The notes under the pieces: model-generated
Told to the model about the DNA's origin: nothing
What the model saw: the letters and a program-made list of their open reading frames with translations, nothing else
Database searches by the model: none
Shown here: positions 62,262 through 64,000 of the stretch, in pieces
Numbering within the stretch: position 1 is the stretch's first letter
Layout: every line of letters begins with the position of its first letter
Made by a program: the position numbers and the translations under genes
From: Rossellomorea sp. y25
GTDB lineage: Bacteria > Bacillota > Bacilli > Bacillales > Bacillaceae_B
Length of the DNA stretch: 64,000 nt
Assembly: GCF_038049935.1 (NCBI RefSeq)
Contig: NZ_CP145886.1
Coordinates: 4,269,501-4,333,500, forward strand
Direction: 5' to 3'

Positions 62262-62523
62262 GATATCCTCCTTATTCAATTGATCTTATTCACTTAATCC
62301 AGTTGAAGTTATATCTTGATGCCTAGCATATTCGTACTCGTTACACTCCATTCCGACTAATTGCCTTACGGAACATGTTCTACCCTCAAGTAGACTTTCT
62401 ATCAGATTGACATTTGATCATCGGTAGCGGCGTATTCTGTATGACCGCTTCCCTTCCAGCTTCTTGTCACTCCTTATCTCTATCGCTTGACTATCCCAAA
62501 CGATGGTCGACACCTATAAAAAG
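62262..62523. other. Gap upstream of manA copy 2
   Basis: No gene is seen in these 262 bases. They must hold the manA promoter, but no convincing -35/-10 pair or cre site stands out. Confidence 0.4.
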
Positions 62524-62548
62524 GCCAAAATCGACAGGCGATTTTGGC
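62524..62548 (-). terminator. Terminator of the GH85 gene
   Basis: On the minus strand GCCAAAATCG pairs perfectly with CGATTTTGGC around a five-base loop and is followed by CCTTTTTA. It lies 30-55 bases after the GH85 stop codon. Confidence 0.8.
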
Positions 62549-62578
62549 AGCATTCCATTCTACATCCCTACTACACTA

Positions 62579-64000
62579 CTAATATCCATAAACCTCCAAC
62601 TCATAAATACGTGCAGCTTGGTCCCCTGTTTGGGTAGGTTCGTTTATCGATAAACGAACGAAGCGAGCTTCCGTCACTGCTATCGTATGCTCGGTTACAG
62701 CGGCCTGATTATCATCCACGCTTACGTTCTCTTTCCACGTTTCTCCATCCATACTTGTCTCTATGACAAAGGATTTCGTGTTGAACGCCGGGGATTCTCC
62801 TCCTGCTTCAGCATGTTTCACGATGAATTTGGATAGATGATGTGTATCCCCCAAGTCAACGACCATCCACTGATCCGTACCAAGCGCACACCATTTACTG
62901 TTATTCTCCACTTCCCCATCAACAGCCTTGTCTGCCCCTTCACTTGGAGCACAGGCACCACTTGATTCAGTCGATTTATTCAAGGCGACATTTCTAGTCG
63001 CATCCGCGTCTTCAGAGACATAAATATAAGCTTGTTTCGTCATGACATCTTCTCCCGAGGTATTCCGAGCCGTCAGGGTTACGGAAAATAACCCCTCTTC
63101 GGGATAGTGAACGACAGGGTTCTCCTCTGAACTAACCTCCGGCTGACCGCCTTCGAACTGCCATTCCCACTCTTCCGTTACTTCTGAAGCTTCGCTAAAG
63201 AACTGGACCTTATCCCCCGGTCGCACAACCGTTTGATCGACCCGAAAGTCTGCTTCCGGTTTTGGGTAGGCAGGCCAATCCATCGTGACCACACTGCCTT
63301 CCCCTCTTACAAGCTCCTCACTGACTGGTACCAACTCATAAGAAGTGGCTGCTTCTTTTCCATCCCTTTTCAAGTCATTCAAGGCAAGGACATGGTTCGG
63401 GGTTGCCCCTACCCACTCCTTGGAGCCATCCGAATAAAGTCTGTACACCTCATACTGTTTCACGTCATCCATCTCATTCCATGACAACCGGACATCCGCA
63501 TATAGCCCATCATTGAAATGAGTTTGAGAGACCTCAAGCCCCGTTGGCTTTTTCGGCTTATCTTTTTCTTCTTTATCGTTGTAAATCTTGATTTCTCCAA
63601 TATGGATTTCATAGTCCCCAGGTTCTTTCACCTTATCGAAGTGAAGGGAAACGGCAGAAAGATGTTGTCCCTTGAATTTCGTCAGGTTAAACGTTTGTGT
63701 GACCCACCCCCCGCGACTCTTCTTTTTCACTTCCATCAATGAAGTCTTATCTCGATCAAAGTCCAGTTGCACGTCCATCTCCGGTTTCTTTTCATCCGTT
63801 TTGTACGTAATCGAAAATTTCGTATCTTTGGTAATCACCACATCTGTTTCATAAAGGGACAGGGTGGTCTTACTGGTCTCATCACGGTTTCCATGAACTT
63901 TCAATGAGCTTCCACCATAGTAAGACGTACTCCAATCAAAGGCTGGATTCAATAATTCACCTTCTCCGTCCACTTTCCAACGCCAAGTCGGTAAAATGTC
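62579..64000 (-). CDS. GH85 endo-beta-N-acetylglucosaminidase, C-terminal part (5' end outside window)
   Basis: The reading frame runs off the window edge. The visible 473 residues begin DILPTWRWKVDGEG then LNPAFDWSTSYYGGSSLKVHG. This is the conserved junction after the catalytic barrel of GH85 enzymes such as Endo-D and Endo-BI, which cut the GlcNAc-beta-1,4-GlcNAc core of N-glycans. Beta-sandwich and Fn3-like modules follow (about 30-245, with PTGLEVSQTHFN), then a PKD domain (about 245-335; VRPGDKVQFFSEASE), then a F5/8 type C domain (about 340-473; NVALNKSTESSGACAPSEGADKAVDG, CBM32-like). The accessory modules imply a secreted enzyme, but the signal peptide lies outside the window. It would supply glycan to the importer at 43922-47383. 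Confidence 0.88.
   Translation of the reverse strand, partial: DILPTWRWKVDGEGELLNPAFDWSTSYYGGSSLKVHGNRDETSKTTLSLYETDVVITKDTKFSITYKTDEKKPEMDVQLDFDRDKTSLMEVKKKSRGGWVTQTFNLTKFKGQHLSAVSLHFDKVKEPGDYEIHIGEIKIYNDKEEKDKPKKPTGLEVSQTHFNDGLYADVRLSWNEMDDVKQYEVYRLYSDGSKEWVGATPNHVLALNDLKRDGKEAATSYELVPVSEELVRGEGSVVTMDWPAYPKPEADFRVDQTVVRPGDKVQFFSEASEVTEEWEWQFEGGQPEVSSEENPVVHYPEEGLFSVTLTARNTSGEDVMTKQAYIYVSEDADATRNVALNKSTESSGACAPSEGADKAVDGEVENNSKWCALGTDQWMVVDLGDTHHLSKFIVKHAEAGGESPAFNTKSFVIETSMDGETWKENVSVDDNQAAVTEHTIAVTEARFVRLSINEPTQTGDQAARIYELEVYGY

Overview
The window is about 64 kb of a low-to-mid GC Gram-positive chromosome. The gene families point to Bacillaceae (a Bacillus or Rossellomorea-like soil or marine organism): strong AGGAGG ribosome binding sites, cre sites, a SipW/CalY operon, an M4 neutral protease, YesM/YesN-type two-component regulation and ATPase-less CUT1 sugar importers. 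The genus is an inference. Nearly every gene lies on the minus strand. The plus-strand exceptions are the M4 protease and two decayed genes. No rRNA, tRNA, CRISPR array, IS transposase or phage gene was seen.

Layout. (1) 1-2.75 kb: a short secreted peptide gene directly downstream of an HTH-TPR regulator of RRNPP type (a candidate quorum-sensing pair), plus an rsgA paralogue. (2) 2.96-6.4 kb: a very large secreted subtilase. (3) 6.7-17.3 kb: an amino-sugar regulon that best fits N-acetylgalactosamine use: an ABC importer, a Gfo/Idh protein, a GntR repressor, AgaS, a class II aldolase, a 1-phosphofructokinase-family kinase, a ROK kinase and a NagA/AgaA deacetylase. Four copies of one operator-like sequence lie in its control regions. 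(4) 17.4-25.8 kb: a decayed HTH-TPR gene, a CWB2 cell-wall-binding protein, a DUF4047-SipW-CalY biofilm-type operon, an M4 metalloprotease, a six-unit 20-21 bp tandem array, a DUF4190 protein and a decayed DUF948-like gene. (5) 26-41.7 kb: a secreted GHL10-type hydrolase, then a tightly overlapping operon (esterase, ABC importer, NanE, RpiR regulator, ROK, GH38 alpha-mannosidase, DUF4127, second ROK, FAD oxidoreductase) behind a promoter with a cre site in its spacer. (6) 41.7-64 kb: a high-mannose N-glycan foraging locus: GH85 endo-beta-N-acetylglucosaminidase (partial at the window edge), two ManA, GH1, ROK, DUF624, GH38, GH125, GH38, a YesM/YesN-like sensor pair and an Lpl-type importer.

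How it fits together. In region 6 the GH85 enzyme would release high-mannose glycans outside the cell. The Lpl-type importer would bring them in under control of the two-component system. The GH38 and GH125 enzymes would remove alpha-mannose, GH1 could split the Man-beta-1,4-GlcNAc core, and ROK kinases with ManA would feed mannose to fructose-6-phosphate. The logic parallels the pneumococcal N-glycan system. Regions 3 and 5 would handle GalNAc-type and ManNAc/GlcNAc-type sugars. None of the three importers has its own ATPase, so a shared MsmX-type ATPase elsewhere is implied.

Scattered through the first 43 kb is a family of about 100-bp elements ending in inverted GGGAC..GTCCC repeats, most with an internal terminator hairpin. 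They sit almost exactly at the 3' ends of genes, and in two cases they encode the last ten or so residues of the protein.
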